Position numbers and translations under genes: made by a program. From positions 213,727,065-213,791,064 of the forward strand of contig JAHLJT010000631.1 of assembly GCA_031308135.1 (NCBI GenBank): a stretch of 64,000 nucleotides of DNA, read 5' to 3'. Shown piece by piece: positions 1 through 13,470 of the stretch; positions within the stretch are counted from its first letter, which is position 1; each line of letters starts with the position of its first letter. The DNA comes from Acheta domesticus (Eukaryota > Arthropoda > Insecta > Orthoptera > Gryllidae). The notes beneath the pieces were generated by a model, which worked only from the letters and a program-made list of their open reading frames with translations, was not told the origin of the DNA and did not search any database.

Positions 1-525
1 TAGATATTATAATTGTCTAAGTGGTTAATGACACATTTACGTGAGGCACAAGAACCCTAAATCGCATACTCAAGTTCAATTACAAGCACTTTATTTGTAT
101 TTCGGAGTGGGGTCAATGATTAATTTCAAAGTTTTCTTTATAAACGCTGTTTATAACAAAATAAGAAAAAGAAAAAAAAATATGAAAAAGAATAAGTTTT
201 ACGATGTGGCAACTGATTGAAAGTATGAGAAAATACCTAAAATTCCACAAAAATAATATGTGAGTAAATGTATTTAATTTTTTGATTAATTTTCTTATTT
301 TTAGTTATAAAGTGAGTGAAGTTTGGAGGCGGGAACCCCAATTTAAAAAATTTAAACATTTTTATTGAGAAAGCAGGGAAGCTAAAGTATTTCTAGGTGG
401 AAGCAAGACAGAGAGAGGTTGGGCAAAACGGAACGGGAATAAAATAGAATGGATACAAGTAGGCTCCGCGGCAGGGTGGGAAAGGATGGAACGCATCTTC
501 CTGTCTAATAACTTATTGTGATAAA
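1..525. other. AT-rich DNA leading into a Helitron-like end
   Basis: No gene seen. The last 200 bases are richer in G and purines than the first 300 and may belong to the non-autonomous element whose 3' end lies at 526-555. I could not find its 5' end, which in Helitrons would be an inconspicuous TC. Confidence 0.4.
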
Positions 526-555
526 TACCCCAGCAACGCGGGGTACTTCAGCTAG
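526..555 (+). mobile_element. Helitron-like 3' terminus
   Basis: The bases form a short hairpin (TACCCC paired with GGGGTA, 526-545, 8-base loop), then ten bases ending in CTAG (552-555), followed by T. Helitrons end in CTRR, insert between A and T, and carry a GC-rich hairpin about 10-12 bases before the end, so the structure fits. No Rep/helicase coding is visible, so this would be a non-autonomous copy. The stem is short; a chance GC-rich hairpin is the alternative. Confidence 0.4.
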
Positions 556-3500
556 TAAATTATAAACACACATACACGCAATCTTCAACAGGGGCCTCTG
601 CTTCTTGCTTCCTGATGACCACAGTTTCCTACGCAGCCAGTCAACCGCCTGCACAGAGCCTGTTGCAGCCAATGCATCGCACATCCCGGCCCTTCAACTT
701 CTGCATGTCTTCTCCGTTTTCTTCTCTCCAGACGGACCCCTTGTCACACCATTCAGACCGCCTTGCCTTCCTGTCCTCTCCAGGTAGCCAGATTAGTTGC
801 TTAGTTTCTATATTGTCCATTGTATTTCTCTCTAATTACATCATTTTTCTAATTTTTGCATTAGGATTATGCTCAAATTTTGCGGTTCCGAAACTTCATC
901 TCGTCAAGTCGATTTGAAACACTGAGATATTGTTCTTATCTGCTTTACTAAGTACCCTAAAAGTCGAAACTAAGTTGTATTATCTCGTATAACTAGACAA
1001 GCTTGTAACTAAACGAATCTCCCTTGTAATGGGTTATTTGAGTCCCATAATAACTAATGATTAAAAAGAGATGTTTATAGAAATATGTTTCGACGGGCAA
1101 CAATAGAGATCAACATTAGCTGTGTAATAAATTTACAAATAACGAAAAATTAATGGAAAGGAAGGATGATAACGAGACAAGGGAAAATAGTGTGAATTTT
1201 ACTAGTGAATTAGTAATGGACACATAAGAAATTTTCTAGAATACAATTAGAATTAGAGAATTTTATAAGGAGACCGGATATTTAAGAGTACGAAGTGCAA
1301 ATAGATACTTATCCAATAAGGTGAAGCACGGACATTAGACAAGGAGGGAAAAGGCGCAAAATTGACGAACAAGGAGCGAGTTCGAGACGATACTGCGCAT
1401 CTGAACGGCAACGTATTACAAACGGCCGGGACAGAACAGCTTGGACTTTGGTCGAGAGCAGACGGTTTTTATCGCAATAATAGACAGAGATTAAATCGGA
1501 AGCAGACATGTGGTAAAAAGTAGAATGTTCGGAAATGTGATCGCGTATAATTTATCAATGTTGCAGAATAATTTTCGAGACAATAATATTGAAGTTTTCG
1601 GGAAATTAATGAACGCAAGAATTGCACTGAACGGGACCCGGCGACGTGGCATGCCGATGGTTGGAGCAAAACGACAAAAAAGCGTCGATCAAGTGTGCTG
1701 AGAAACCAGAAAGGGAAATGAGAACTGATTAATAATATTTCTAATACGTTGGCAGACCAAGTTCTGTCATTAGTTTTATAAGTTCTGAAAGATTTAATGA
1801 CGCCCCCAGATCTGGTAGCGTAAGCAAACAAGAAACAAAAGGGGATTGTAGCGGGGGGATACCCCAGCTGAAAATATGGGTTACTATTTAATATATAAAT
1901 TAGAGAATAATTTGGGATGAATATAATAAATTAAATAAAAATATTTCTGAAACAAGTATTCACGGGAGATCTATTTTACTCTCGACACGCGAATGCTAGT
2001 TAGCCAGACTTGAGCCATCGGGAACTAAAAATAATAATACTATAATTGTCATCCTTTAATTTACCTCGTATTAACATTCAAACACAAATGAAAAATAAAA
2101 ATTGTTGGACAAGAAAGCTAACAAAAACTATTCAGTGCATATTTTTCTGAAGTGTGGTCCATTGTGAATATTACGAATACTACATTTAAACCCTCTTAAA
2201 AGCATGTGTGCTGAGTATTGACAATATTATATTCTTCAACGAGTATGATAACAACGAGAATGATGGCGATTATTCACGAGTTCTTATTTACGATACGTGA
2301 GACTTGGGAGCGAAAGAATAATAGCCATTATGAGCGAAAATACTATACTTTTTCTAGGACTTTGAAAAATCAGCACACGTTTTATAACTGATTCTTGCTC
2401 TCAGCGACTAATTTTGACGAGACTAAACCAGTGCAAAGACTAATTCAGTGTCTAAATTCACTCATTCACCGATAGGGACTACATCTTACAGCTAGCCCTT
2501 GCATCTAATGGCACTACTTAAAGCATAAACAACAGCGATTGGCACGCGATGAGCAGGCGTGTACGAGTAGTCCATATTTGTACATGCAATTTTGCACCAC
2601 ATTAAAGTTAAAATTGTAATTTTGAGTACTGAGTACAAATTTTTGAACAGCAGAAAATTCCCACGCAAGTAAATTATATCAATACATTACATAAATTACT
2701 AATATGCAATTTAATACGTTATGTGAAATCGATGTCATTCGTCGACTAAATTATTTCTTATCCCTTAAATGTTTACCCGCCTCCTCGAAGTAGAAACATC
2801 TCGACCGCTTCGCTTAGTCGTAGCTGTGTCGAATCGTCGCCATTTCCTTAATGTCTTACCTTTGGGGCTGAAATAAATTATTTTGAAGATCTGCCATTGA
2901 GTCGTGGTTGGTGAATGCGATACCCAAATTCGTTCCATTAATTGCAAATTGACATTTATTTAATAACGTATTGAAAGTATTTACTGCTAATGGTCATGGA
3001 AAGAAATTGTCTGTAAATTACTCAATTTTATTCAAAATATAGTATGGGCTTCCTGCTTTATTTTCGACAATAATTTCAGATAATATTTATTTTAAACATA
3101 CTTCTTTATATTAATATTGAAGTGATAGGAGGTCAAAAAGAATTATTATTGACAGAGGTTTTTTGACATCGATATGCCAATTGTTGTCAACAAGTTGCAA
3201 ACAAAATTAGTGTTCCAAAATTGATCAAAAACTGTATCTGAACTCGGTGAATGTAGTTTCTTCTTTCTTTTTTTACATTTCTTTTCAGTTTTGCTTTTAC
3301 AGATACTTCAGTTTCTAACACCGGCATTATATCAGGCTTGACACAGGCTCAATTGCCGAGCCTTCTATCAGTCATGGAATGTTCCCCCGTCACCCATCAG
3401 ATCAGTGTCGGGATCAAGATGGATGATGTGAAAAGGGGAATGGTCTATGTACCCTCATAAAACGGTATAAAAATATATTCATTGTAAACTAACTTCCAAA

Positions 3501-3560
3501 AAATGTTACCAAACATAAAGCACGGAATTTAATTTTATAATATTAATTTATATATCAATT
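556..3560. other. AT-rich intergenic DNA, no gene
   Basis: Long AT-rich stretch with no frame that looks coding. The short frames at 605-917 and 1309-1831 lack any recognisable domain. A G-rich patch at 1840-1865 is the only compositional break. Confidence 0.5.
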
Positions 3561-3995
3561 CACTCCATCAGCCCTTTGCCCACCCCAACAAATGTCTCCG
3601 AAATTGCAACGCGATGGTGCCGAAAGGGGAGGTAGTGGTTCAGTATTGGTGGATGAATGGACGGCTGCCACATTCACCACTGCTCCAGTGCCTCATGCCA
3701 TCTCTGTTTCGTAAGCCCCCTCGACGCCTACACTCGCGCCGCCTCTCTGCCGTCCATTCAGCCACCAATGCCAGGCCGCTCCCCTGCCATCGCCCTCGCC
3801 ATCGCCGCGTTGCAATTTTCATTTGTTGGGGGCGGGCCGCTGGCCGAGCGAGCGTTTGCGATCGCGACGTACGTGGCGGCCCATGTTTAATGCCATCGGT
3901 GGATGCTCGTAAATTTCCCCTCGGTGCGGCCGTGACGAAATGAGGCCTAATTTAATAATCAAGTCACGAGCCTTTCAGATGACCCTGCGTGGAAC
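3561..3995. other. GC-rich island with complex unique sequence
   Basis: GC-rich and CpG-rich stretch in AT-rich DNA. The 3' part (about 3870-3990) is high-complexity sequence with homeodomain-like AT cores (TTTAATGCC, CTAATTTAATAATC) between CpGs, a texture often seen in conserved non-coding regulatory DNA. The 109-aa frame (3614-3943) overlaps other open frames on both strands and has no domain, so I do not call a gene. Confidence 0.35.
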
Positions 3996-5405
3996 ATTCA
4001 GGTCGAAAAGTCTGGAACCTATACAATGTTCGGACAGTAAAAATACGTAATACCGTTTCGAAATATTTCTGTTAATGTAAACTGAAACATTCTTAGATAC
4101 GGCATAATATTAATTAAAAAACTATTTCAATGAAACTTAAACATGCCCTCTATTTCCCAAAATTATTTTGTAATAAGTGAGTTCCGTTTCCGTTAGAAAG
4201 CATTTCCAATACCTCGGAACTGAAAGTATTTTTACAGAATGTTAAAAACTCGTAAATCGTTTAATAAATATTGGATACATTTATTTGAAGAATAATCAAG
4301 AATTTTCTTTTCGGGACGGTCAGTTAAAACATACAAGTAATTAAGGATGCATTTTTCTTCTACTCGTTTCTTTAAGCGTCAGTCTACGCTGAGTCGGATT
4401 TCATCCTCAACTAAATGGTTGGATGTCCATTAAAGTCATTTTTTATGTCCTCGACCAACGGTCTCGGAAAATAACTTTAAATCTCGACAAAGAAAAAACA
4501 ACCTTCACCTCGCGAAATATAAATATTTCTTTTTCTACGACTTTATGAAAATTATAAATCTGAAATAAAGTTTTGTATTTTTATTCTTATATAGCATTCG
4601 AGCAGCCCAGGTTCGGGACTACAATTGGGGAAGTGTAACTATTGTATAGGATACGAAATATACTGTTTATTCCCTTGAAATTCTTGAGATACGATTCACT
4701 ATGATATTTTTTATTATGAATGAATAAAATAACGGTAATTACGGAAGTTAGTTGAGTGTGCAAAATTTAATATTTCCTTGAAGGCAAGTGCATCCGCAAA
4801 CAAAATACACAGCTCAGATGCAGAAGCTAGTTCGACATCCACCATGACCTGAAGTTGTGTTACTAATAACTACTAACTGTACTATACCTTTAATATTTTT
4901 TATTAGAGTTGTTGATTGTAAATAAAAATATGAATAATTTGATGGTTTAGCTTTACTTGTGTATTTTTTGTATACAAGGGCGGTATTAACGTCCAAATCG
5001 TGAAAAATAATTCACAGCTCTGTGTGAAGTGGATTATTCATGATAACATTCAATTTTAGTTTAATACAGAAATGTTATTAAAAGGCGAACGTAGAAAAAT
5101 ATTTCTGCTCAAAAAGTGTCGAATGTAATACATTAATTTCTTAAAAACTGGAGAATCGAGGAAACAATAAGGAATAAATTTCCAAGGGAAGGCTAGAACG
5201 CGAGAATCAGGGTGAGAAGGAGAGACGACGCAAGAACATTTTTGAACATTTAGTAGAGCATTGAAAGGATAAACGAGATAACCTGCCACTATGGGGCTCA
5301 GTCGTAGACCTTTAAGCTACTACAAAACCTATATCCTACGATATTCTAAGAAAATAAAACGGTGGAGAGAACTTGAGGCGAAGGCGAAATGGAGAGCCGA
5401 TAAGG
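3996..5405. other. AT-rich intergenic DNA, no gene
   Basis: No coding signal, RNA gene or repeat recognised. Frames are short and AT-rich. Confidence 0.5.
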
Positions 5406-6110
5406 ATGAAACCGCTAGGCACTGCTTTGGGGTGGTGAGTCGGAGTGTAGTGGTCGTGGAGCCGAGCGGAGGCGGTGGGCGGGGATGCGGTGCAGGGTCG
5501 GGCGACGCCAGGCGGTGAGGTACGGTGAGGTGCGGGGTGGTGCGGTGCGGTGTGAAGCGTGGTAGGGCGTGGCGTGGCGGGGAAGTGCGGTGTGGGGTGT
5601 GGCATTGCGGGGTGGGGCGGTGCGAGGCGTGGTGTGGCGGGGCGGGGAAGGGCGGGACTGTGCGGTGCAGTGCGAGGAGGTGCGGGACGGGGCGGTGCGG
5701 GACGGGGAAAAGGAGGGGTGTGAGCGAGAGGGCAGGGGAGGCAGGGCGACACGTGGCGGGGCGGCCGCGTGTATCAGTCGCCGCCGGCGCCGCTCCGATG
5801 TGACGCGGGTGGTCAGCGCGGTGGGCGCGGGCGGCCGCTGGTTTTTATCGATGCCGCGCAGGCAGCGCGCCGGGAGCTGTCGCCCGCAGTGTAAACACAC
5901 CCCGGCGGCGCGGAAGCGGCGGCTGTCGGGCGCGGCGGGGCGGGGTGGGGCGGGGCGGCGCGGGGAAGGTTGGCGCGGGGCGAGAGGGAGGGAAGGGGAG
6001 TGGTTGCTGTCAGCGCGCTATTCGGACGGCGCGTGGGAGGAGCCGGTGCCCGGAAATGGAAGGGGGAGGTGCGATGTGTTGAGGAAAGGAGCGAGGTGAC
6101 GGAAGAGCAG
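5406..6110. repeat. GC-rich island with degenerate GGTGCGGTGCG tract
   Basis: From about 5515 to 5760 the plus strand is a degenerate short tandem repeat of GGTGCGG and GGCGTGG units with strong G-over-C asymmetry. From 5760 it becomes a mixed CpG island, then purine-rich. Overlapping frames up to 176 aa (Gly/Arg on plus, Pro/Ala/Arg on minus) follow from this composition. A CpG-island promoter is possible, but I see no TATA box or downstream exon. Confidence 0.5.
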
Positions 6111-6516
6111 GAAATATGACGCTCGGGAAAAAAGAATGGGTTTGTGACAGTGGAAGAATGCGCAGCGAGTGGCGAAGGTAAAGGAGAAATGCGGGGGCAC
6201 GAAACAAGTATTGCCACAAAGAAAAGGAAATGGAAACTTACATTACTCAGTTCTATACAAATTGTGATATATAACACCTTCATTTAATTTCATTGTTACG
6301 AGAAAAAATGTCGCAAAACATTACCTCATATAGCTTTATTATAAAGCACACCATTTTAATATTAATAACTACACCGTTCTGAAATTTTCCGTACATTGAA
6401 ACGTACTGGGGTTTGCTTTTATTGATAAAGAATAAATAAAAATATGAACATTTATTTAATTAATGCTCTACTTTGTCCCCCATTTTGGACATGCCACTGA
6501 GACGATAACTTGGGTT

Positions 6517-6996
6517 TATTACTCGTTCACTTTACATTTGCAGACGGCAGAATTCGGAACTAATGTTGTTTTGAAAGTGAAGGTCAGCACACACAACCGA
6601 GAATACACGAATGGTCCCGATGTCAATCAGCATCTGACCAATCAGCTGTCTCCGAAGGCAGCACAAGCGCTACGGACACAGCTGACGAATTATGCCTTCC
6701 TGACAGTAAGCTGGAATCGCGCCCACATATAATTAAGGTAATATACAATAAAATAGATCACATCACACGCTATTCACAACATTCACGCACAAGATTTTTA
6801 TTTCTTCTTTGCACTTATCTACTGCTTAATGGTTATGTTCTTGCCCCGCTGGGATTGTGTATGCTGCTCACCGCCATCTATATCATATTAAACGGTCAGT
6901 ATCAACTGCAGACGCGCGTTTCTCATTCAGTCGGCGGTGACCTCATGTAAACAGATCGCAGCACTCTGTCTGCAAATGTAAAGTGAACGAGTAATA
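6517..6996. mobile_element. MITE-like TIR element (480 bp, 29-bp perfect TIRs)
   Basis: Bases 6517-6545 are the exact reverse complement of 6968-6996 (29/29). Read inward, each end is TATTACTCGTTCACTTTACA and so on. If the outer TA on each side is the target duplication, the element starts TTACTCG and has a Tc1/mariner-type TA site. The 450-bp interior has no transposase; the 89-aa frame across its left half (6463-6732) has no recognised domain. I infer a non-autonomous DNA transposon. Perfect TIRs suggest it is young or was recently mobilised. Confidence 0.7.
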
Positions 6997-8685
6997 CTTA
7001 TTTACGTTATTTAATAAATAAAGAATACTGATCTTATTTCCTTCATAGCGAGCATGAGGATGTGACACAAAACCCTGAACCGTTCACAGAAATTTATAGG
7101 ATAGTGGGGTGCGAAGCCGCCTTCACAGGATACGGCGTTTATCGTTATTGCAGGATATTCGTACGTAGCAAGAAGTAAAACGAAAATTCTTAAATGTCAA
7201 AGCCACCACCAATCGGTGCTTTGGGTTTATTCATGAAATTTTCTAGACATCGTAGCCGCCTCTCGCAGCTGACAAACATAACACATACAATCCAGATGCT
7301 CTTGAAAAACATGAATAATAAACAATAACAACACAAAACATAAATATTTACATAACACTCACGTTTAACATGCAAAAATACTCATTCATACCGGCGCGCA
7401 TTCTTTTTGTCATGGCCATATTATATTTACTTAAAAAAAGTTAGTTCTTTCTTTTTCAAAATAAATTACTTGGACTTCTTAGAAGAATTGTGACGACAGC
7501 CAGTCAAAATGAAATTGGAATTAAAGCACTTCCCTTTGCGAAGTCCCGGCAGCGCTGGGCGCGCACCATAACCAGTCCAACTAGTTTCAATGATCTCGTT
7601 CTCCACACCATTAGAATTCTCCGTGATCTCCACAGATCTGGATGTCCATTTTCTCCTTCACTAACGACGCTCCATTCGACTAGCCTCGACACGTTCCGTC
7701 CTCAACGAAATCCTAACACCTTCTGTTTAGCTCCCTTCCTTCACTTACCACAAAAGCATTTGATACAAAAACAGTCTCTTCCCTTCTTTTGTACCATTTA
7801 TTGTTCTAAAATGAAAATTATTTTTTTCCTTATTTCGACTTATGTTCACTCACATCTTCTACGTAAATCAATTATACACTTTATTTAAACGTCCCGCCTC
7901 TTTAAATGTAAAACTGTTTTTATTTCGTTATTTTCGCTTTAACTTACACCCTTACCTCATAATGTGCAGGTCATTCCGTTGTCTTATGATACTAAATAAA
8001 ACTACTATAATTTTGTAATTAGTTTGTTCTCGCACCTACTGCTCATTGGTATCTCACAACTTTAAATATCCTTGTTTATTGATCGTAGCCTGATGGAAGT
8101 TTACTAATTTTGCGATGTTGGCGTAATAAATATACAAAAATGTTCCTATGACTCCGCGCGGTCATTTGTGACTGAACAATGTCGTAATTTCCTTTACTAA
8201 AATAGTATAATTATGCATTGTATGACATGTTCATGCGAACTGTCACAATATATTCCGTTCAATTGATTAGATAATTTTTTTACAGGCTTTATTTCCAAAT
8301 GTAATAATCAAATGAAATGAGTGATTACAACAATTGTTTTGTAAAAATCGCTAATTAACACTGTGAATAAGATTGCTTGAAACGTTTGAAAACACCGTTT
8401 CTTAAAGAGCCGTTTCCTAACACTCCATGCAATAACGTCTGTTTCATTGCAAACAGATGCCTCGGGAAGAAATTGGTTGCTACGTAATTAGATTCAGCTT
8501 AACTGCAAAATATTAAAAAATTAAATTGATCTTATACACTTACGTTATCACGTTTTTTAAACGCATGCAATACAACGATATACTGATAGACCGCAAATAG
8601 AATCTGCAAAAGCAACAACTTTTATTTGCCAAAGTCAAATATTGTGTTAAAAGGTAAACATTTGCATTGCGGCAACCAAGCAAGT
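6997..8685. other. AT-rich intergenic DNA, no gene
   Basis: No gene recognised. Open frames at 7490-7888 (plus) and 7504-7692 (minus) overlie each other in a slightly less AT-rich patch (7500-7740) and match no domain I know. That patch could be old transposon coding sequence, but I cannot assign it. Confidence 0.45.
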
Positions 8686-9045
8686 TCGCTGGTCCGCGAG
8701 CGAAAAAGGTTGAGAAAAGGGAGCAAAAGCCCGGTGGAAGCGGTAAACGACGTAACGGTGGGCCGGCGGTGGTGGCGGTGGGAGTGGTGGTAGGAGTGGT
8801 GGTGGGCAGAGCGGGCGGCGGCCGCGGCGCAGAGATTGATTTCAAGTCCATTTGTGCGGGAATGCGATTAGGGTTCGCGCGCCCTTATTCGGTCAATCAG
8901 CGGCGGGGCGCGAATTAATCAGCCTCCGGCCCCGCCCCCACCACCCCGCCCGCCGCTCCGCCTGCACTCCCCCCTCGCCGCCCGCTGCTAAATGGCGAAG
9001 ATGCGTTGACCGCGATGTCTCCCTACGCCGGTGATCAAAGACGGT
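8686..9045. other. GC-rich island
   Basis: CpG-rich block. Bases 8745-8825 are a degenerate GGTGGTGGGAGTGGTGG tract, G-rich on plus; 8925-8990 is C-rich. Between them (about 8830-8925) lies higher-complexity sequence with ATTGATTT, CAATCAGC and GAATTAATCAG, which resemble homeodomain or Pbx-type sites. No gene called. Confidence 0.4.
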
Positions 9046-10150
9046 GCAAGATAACCATTAATGTTCAAAGAGAGATACAAAAATATAAAGCACAGCAACA
9101 GAAAATTATATTCTTTAGTGTATCTATTTTTTATTTACGCTGGCGCGTGGGAAATATTAACTGGATGTCCCCAAATTAGAGTATAATTTACAATTGTAAA
9201 CCAGTTAGATTAATAATTAACATTTTAACTTTCAAATATTTATCATTGGTAATGTGTTGCAGTTAAGGTCTTCAGTGTTTGTGGTAACTAAACTACGATA
9301 AAAATAATATTAATTGAATAAATGAATATTGTATTGGGTGCTTCTGTGGCAAAGAGTATTGATCCACAAGAAAGAATGTAGACAAACAAAATTAATAGAA
9401 CTGTCACTTTAATGTGCTGAGCAAATATTGTCACTAGGACTGTACACAAGCTCCTTTGAAGTCAAAAATCAACAAACCTTCTGCATTTTTTCTGCAACGT
9501 TGTTCAGCAGTGAATGCATCGAAATATTTTCTAGTCGCTTCACGAACTTTTTTCAAATAAAAGTTGGACGTTAATTTTCAATGAGCACTATAACGAAATT
9601 ATACACCATTTCTGTTAATAAATTTTACTTCTAATCTTTAAACATTGTGATGCCATTGGAAAGTTGTTTTCAGAAACGGTACGGTAAATCAAAAATTTAA
9701 CTAAATTAAATCTCTAGTATATTTTAGGCACTCCATTCGAAATGAAGGCTACTAGATAGACTCCGTAAGAATGCGATTATTTAACTTTTTATAATTACAT
9801 TTTTAGGTGTTGATTATAATATGTAACAACAATTATAATGTGAAAGGTAATTATCATAATATAGCATATGAAGAATACAATATCATCTGTGATTCAGGAA
9901 AACCTGTACTAAAATATATTAACTTTGGTAGTACTCGTATTAAAAAATATGAATGGTAGGAAATCTCTTGATATTTAGAGCAAAGTGCAGGAAAGTCCGT
10001 AGAATTATTATTGGTTAGTATCACAGCTTTACTACAGTTTACTCTCCCTCATATTAAATATAAGAAACCAAAAAACAAAGAGGTTCACAGTTAACAACTT
10101 TCTTTAAACCTGCTCTTTCTTTCAGAGAGCTCCTACCTAGAGGGGAAAAG
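9046..10150. other. AT-rich intergenic DNA, no gene
   Basis: Nothing recognised beyond AT-rich background. Confidence 0.5.
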
Positions 10151-10545
10151 GAAAGCTCAAAGGGAATATTAAGAGCCTCGCGGATACGGTACCATTCGCC
10201 AGACGCGCCGCTGCATTGTTCTAATTACTGAAGCATTGCGCAGCGCCATCCAGGAGGCCGTGGGCGAGAGGCGTTTGTTCCCTCGAGCGCACGTGTTGGT
10301 TGCGCGAGTGCCGGCGGATGGGGGGGGGGAGCGGGAGGGGTGGGGAGAGGAGTGCGCTAAGGACGCGTTGCGAGTGCTCCCGCGTACGCGGCGTGGCCAT
10401 CTCGGCCACCCACACGCGACCGGCTTATCCACTTTAGGGCGAATCCGCCCCCGGGGGCCGCTACCTAGCTTCGGAAGGGTAATGGGGCCGTGTTTCGTTC
10501 TAATGCGTGCCGGGCGAGACTGAGTCGTTGCGATTCTCTGGACTA
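10151..10545. other. GC-rich island, possible conserved non-coding element
   Basis: High-complexity GC-rich sequence with sharp AT-rich borders. It contains TTCTAATTACTGAAG (homeodomain core) near 10220, a CACGTG E-box at 10290-10295 and a GGGGGGGGG run near 10321. Overlapping frames on both strands (10169-10523) look compositional. Confidence 0.35.
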
Positions 10546-12120
10546 GGAGAATTCAACGAAAAATGCAAGAAAGAAATGCAATAACGAATGAAATAACAAA
10601 ATTAAATAAAACGAACAAGTAAATACATGCAATGTAACATTTTATAGCGAAATTATATTACTTTCTTTCCAAAAATTAATTTTTTTGTGAGAGAGTATCA
10701 ACGAGTAAATAATCAGATTCAAGTAATGTCTCCATGACGTTAGGATTTTTCGTTTTGAAGAGATCGGCATGGAAAGTTCACACTGTAAGTAAATAAATAT
10801 TAATGAACTGTAAACCCCGGAATAGGTAGCCTAGGTGGTCTGTTAGAGGGGTTAAGGATTGAAGCTCAACTCTGTGTATGTGCTTTTCTGTGTGCATTAA
10901 CTACAGGATTTTTAATAGTGGGAATGCGAGTAATGACAATACATTGGAATGGATATGGGAACATCTATTTCTCCCTTTGGACAGATATGACTATGCGGAT
11001 TATTACGGTTGTTGCATATTATTATTATTATTATTATTATATTATGATTGTTGCATTTTAATTTGTGCAGATACAAAATCTCTAAATCGATGAATTTGAA
11101 ACATTATATTTCTTAACTATTTTATTCTATAAGATATTAACCTGGATTTCCTGAAGGGAAGAGGCTCTTTTAATTTAACCGAACTCTTTTAATAATTTTT
11201 TTAATGTAACCGAAGTGTATTTTGGGTTATACTTCAGAATAACATATTTACAGATATTGAAACCCACTTTTTTCGATTTTCGATTCCTTATTTAGAATTA
11301 ACGAGGTGCAAGTGTCTATAAAAGCACACTAAAATACATTTAATTTTCAGAATAAAATAAATCAAATGAAAGGTTCGCATAACGAAATTCAAATATCCTG
11401 GATTCAAATTTTAGTATAAAAAATCCACTAATGAGGAAGGGAGAAGGTCACTAATCATAATTATTTACATTCAACAACAGAGCTGGGCATGTTACTTCTT
11501 GTAACCACATAATTGGAGTACAAGGAAAACGGAATACACGGGAAATTAGAGTACACGAAAAAATCTGACTGCCAACTAAATTAATTTTATAATTATTATA
11601 AAAATAATATCATTGGTAATCAGAATTTTTCGTTGAGGCTATTCTAGTTGCTTCGTTTTAGCCTGGTGAAAATGAAGGTTATCATTGAAGATTGAAGTGA
11701 AACAAGTATTGTTCGTAAAATTAAGAATAACGGGACGAATTACTTAATGTTCCATATTTGTGATGATATTCAATTACTTTGTCTTTACACTACATTTTTA
11801 AGGGAATTTAAGGATATTGATACAAACGTTATTGATTGCAGTTATCTTATGATTGTCGGAAAAACGCGACGATCTCACGCCTAGATTCTGTAATAGATTC
11901 GACCACAAGTTTCGTTCCAGTGGAAGATAATTACTTCATGAATATTTGCAATTCAATAAATGTGACACTTATGCTAACACTTTGCATTTGAACACGGAGT
12001 GTGTAGTCGATATTAATACAACAAAACGAAAAAGAATGAACTTGTAAATTTAGTTCGGTGCTAACGTTTATGTCTAGAAATTAAGTCAGAATCTTTCATG
12101 TGTGTAACATAAATCATTTA
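10546..12120. other. AT-rich intergenic DNA
   Basis: No gene. Holds a short TTA microsatellite (11018-11045) and otherwise featureless AT-rich sequence. Confidence 0.5.
11018..11045. repeat. (ATT)n microsatellite, unoccupied
   Basis: About nine ATT units with one interruption. It is the same motif that flanks every RLE retrotransposon copy in this window, but nothing has inserted here. Confidence 0.9.
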
Positions 12121-13470
12121 GGTAACATTGTTCATATTTTACTCTTCCGTGCATTTTGCGTAGGTTTGCGCAGACTCGCACAGCGCTTGCAAAATGTAGT
12201 TATGCAATCCGAACGCTTTCAGGCAAAAGGTTAGCCTTTGCAGATATTGACAGACCGTTGATTGGTTAATTGGGGAGGAGGGCACGGCGCTGTCGCTGCG
12301 GCGCAAATTGCGTCGGGGGCCGTTAAATATAAAACGCGTCCCCCGGGTGTGTTCCTTCCACGTCGGCGATCGCACCGCGAACTCTCGCGCTTACGTCTCC
12401 ATCAAAATGTTAACGGGAGCGAACAGTATCCAATATAGAGACGACGATTCCGGGGAGGTGGGGTGATTGGATTGCCCCGCGAGCGCGGATGCGGCGGCGG
12501 CGGCGGCGTCTTGATTCAGCGCCGGCTCCTCCCGGGCCCCCGACGCCACGGCGGGCGCGGGGCGGCGCGGCGACGCGGCGGCGTGCCCGCTGCCTGCTTG
12601 TCTGCGTGTCTACCAGACAGCCTGCCTCGGAAGATAAGCGCTTCCCACTTTGAGGAACGGTCCGTGAATGGGGACAGTTCCATAAAGGGGCCCCTCTGGG
12701 CACGAGCGCACCACGCCGAACATGACAATACGCCCGGCCCGAAATAGTGCGGGCCCGGGACGAGGAGCGGATGGCGACGGCGGAAGGAGCAGGGCGTGGG
12801 CGCGGGCGTGGGTAGAGGTGTGGGCGGTGCAATGGGCATGGGCGGTTTCGGCGGAACGGGCGCGGGCGCTAGCGTGGGCATGGGCGTGGGCGAAGATGTG
12901 AGCGCGGGCGCGGGTTGGTTGGCGGGTGTGGGCCTCGGTGAGTGCGCGGGTGTGGGCGCGGGCGGGTGCGCGGGCAGGAGTGCGGGGGCGGGCATGGGCG
13001 TGGACGCGCGTGTGGATATGGGTGCGAGCGGGGGCGCGGCCGTGGGCGTGAGCACGTCTTGGATGAGAGTGGGCGGGGTCGCGAGCGGGTGCGCGGGCGA
13101 GCAAGCCTTGGGTGGGGATGGGCGGGTAGGCGGAAGGGAGCGCGAGAGTGGATGTGGCTGTGGGTATGCGGGGGGGGGGGGCGAGCACGTCTTGGGGGAG
13201 CCGTGAGGTTCGCGTTCGAACGTTCGTCACGTTGCGCGCCGCGAGGATCCTCACCCGGTGCGGAGCGCGCCCCTGGCGGCGGCTGCGTCGCACCTGCGCT
13301 CGTCGCCCCATCCCGCCCCGCCACGCCGCGCCCGACACCGCTCCGCTCTGCCCCGCCGCACTGCGTCGCGCAGATACTGCTGGCCCCACGGTGCACCTCG
13401 GGCGCCAGGCCTGGCGCTCGTTCCGTTTGGTGGCGTTTCGAGCCGGTCGTCACAGGGCTAGATATTTTTC
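12121..13470. repeat. Large GC-rich island with degenerate GCGGGCGTGGGC tract
   Basis: The left part (12150-12400) is high-complexity sequence with TTGATTGGTTAATTGG and a TATA-like TTAAATATAAAACG near 12326. From 12780 to 13200 the plus strand is a degenerate hexanucleotide-type repeat (GGGCGTGGGCGCGG), strongly G-rich, with a run of 12 G at 13170-13181. From 13240 it switches to a C-rich CpG island. Overlapping frames of 179-259 aa on minus and 187 aa on plus are low-complexity shadows of the repeat. I see no codon-level evidence for a gene. Confidence 0.5.
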
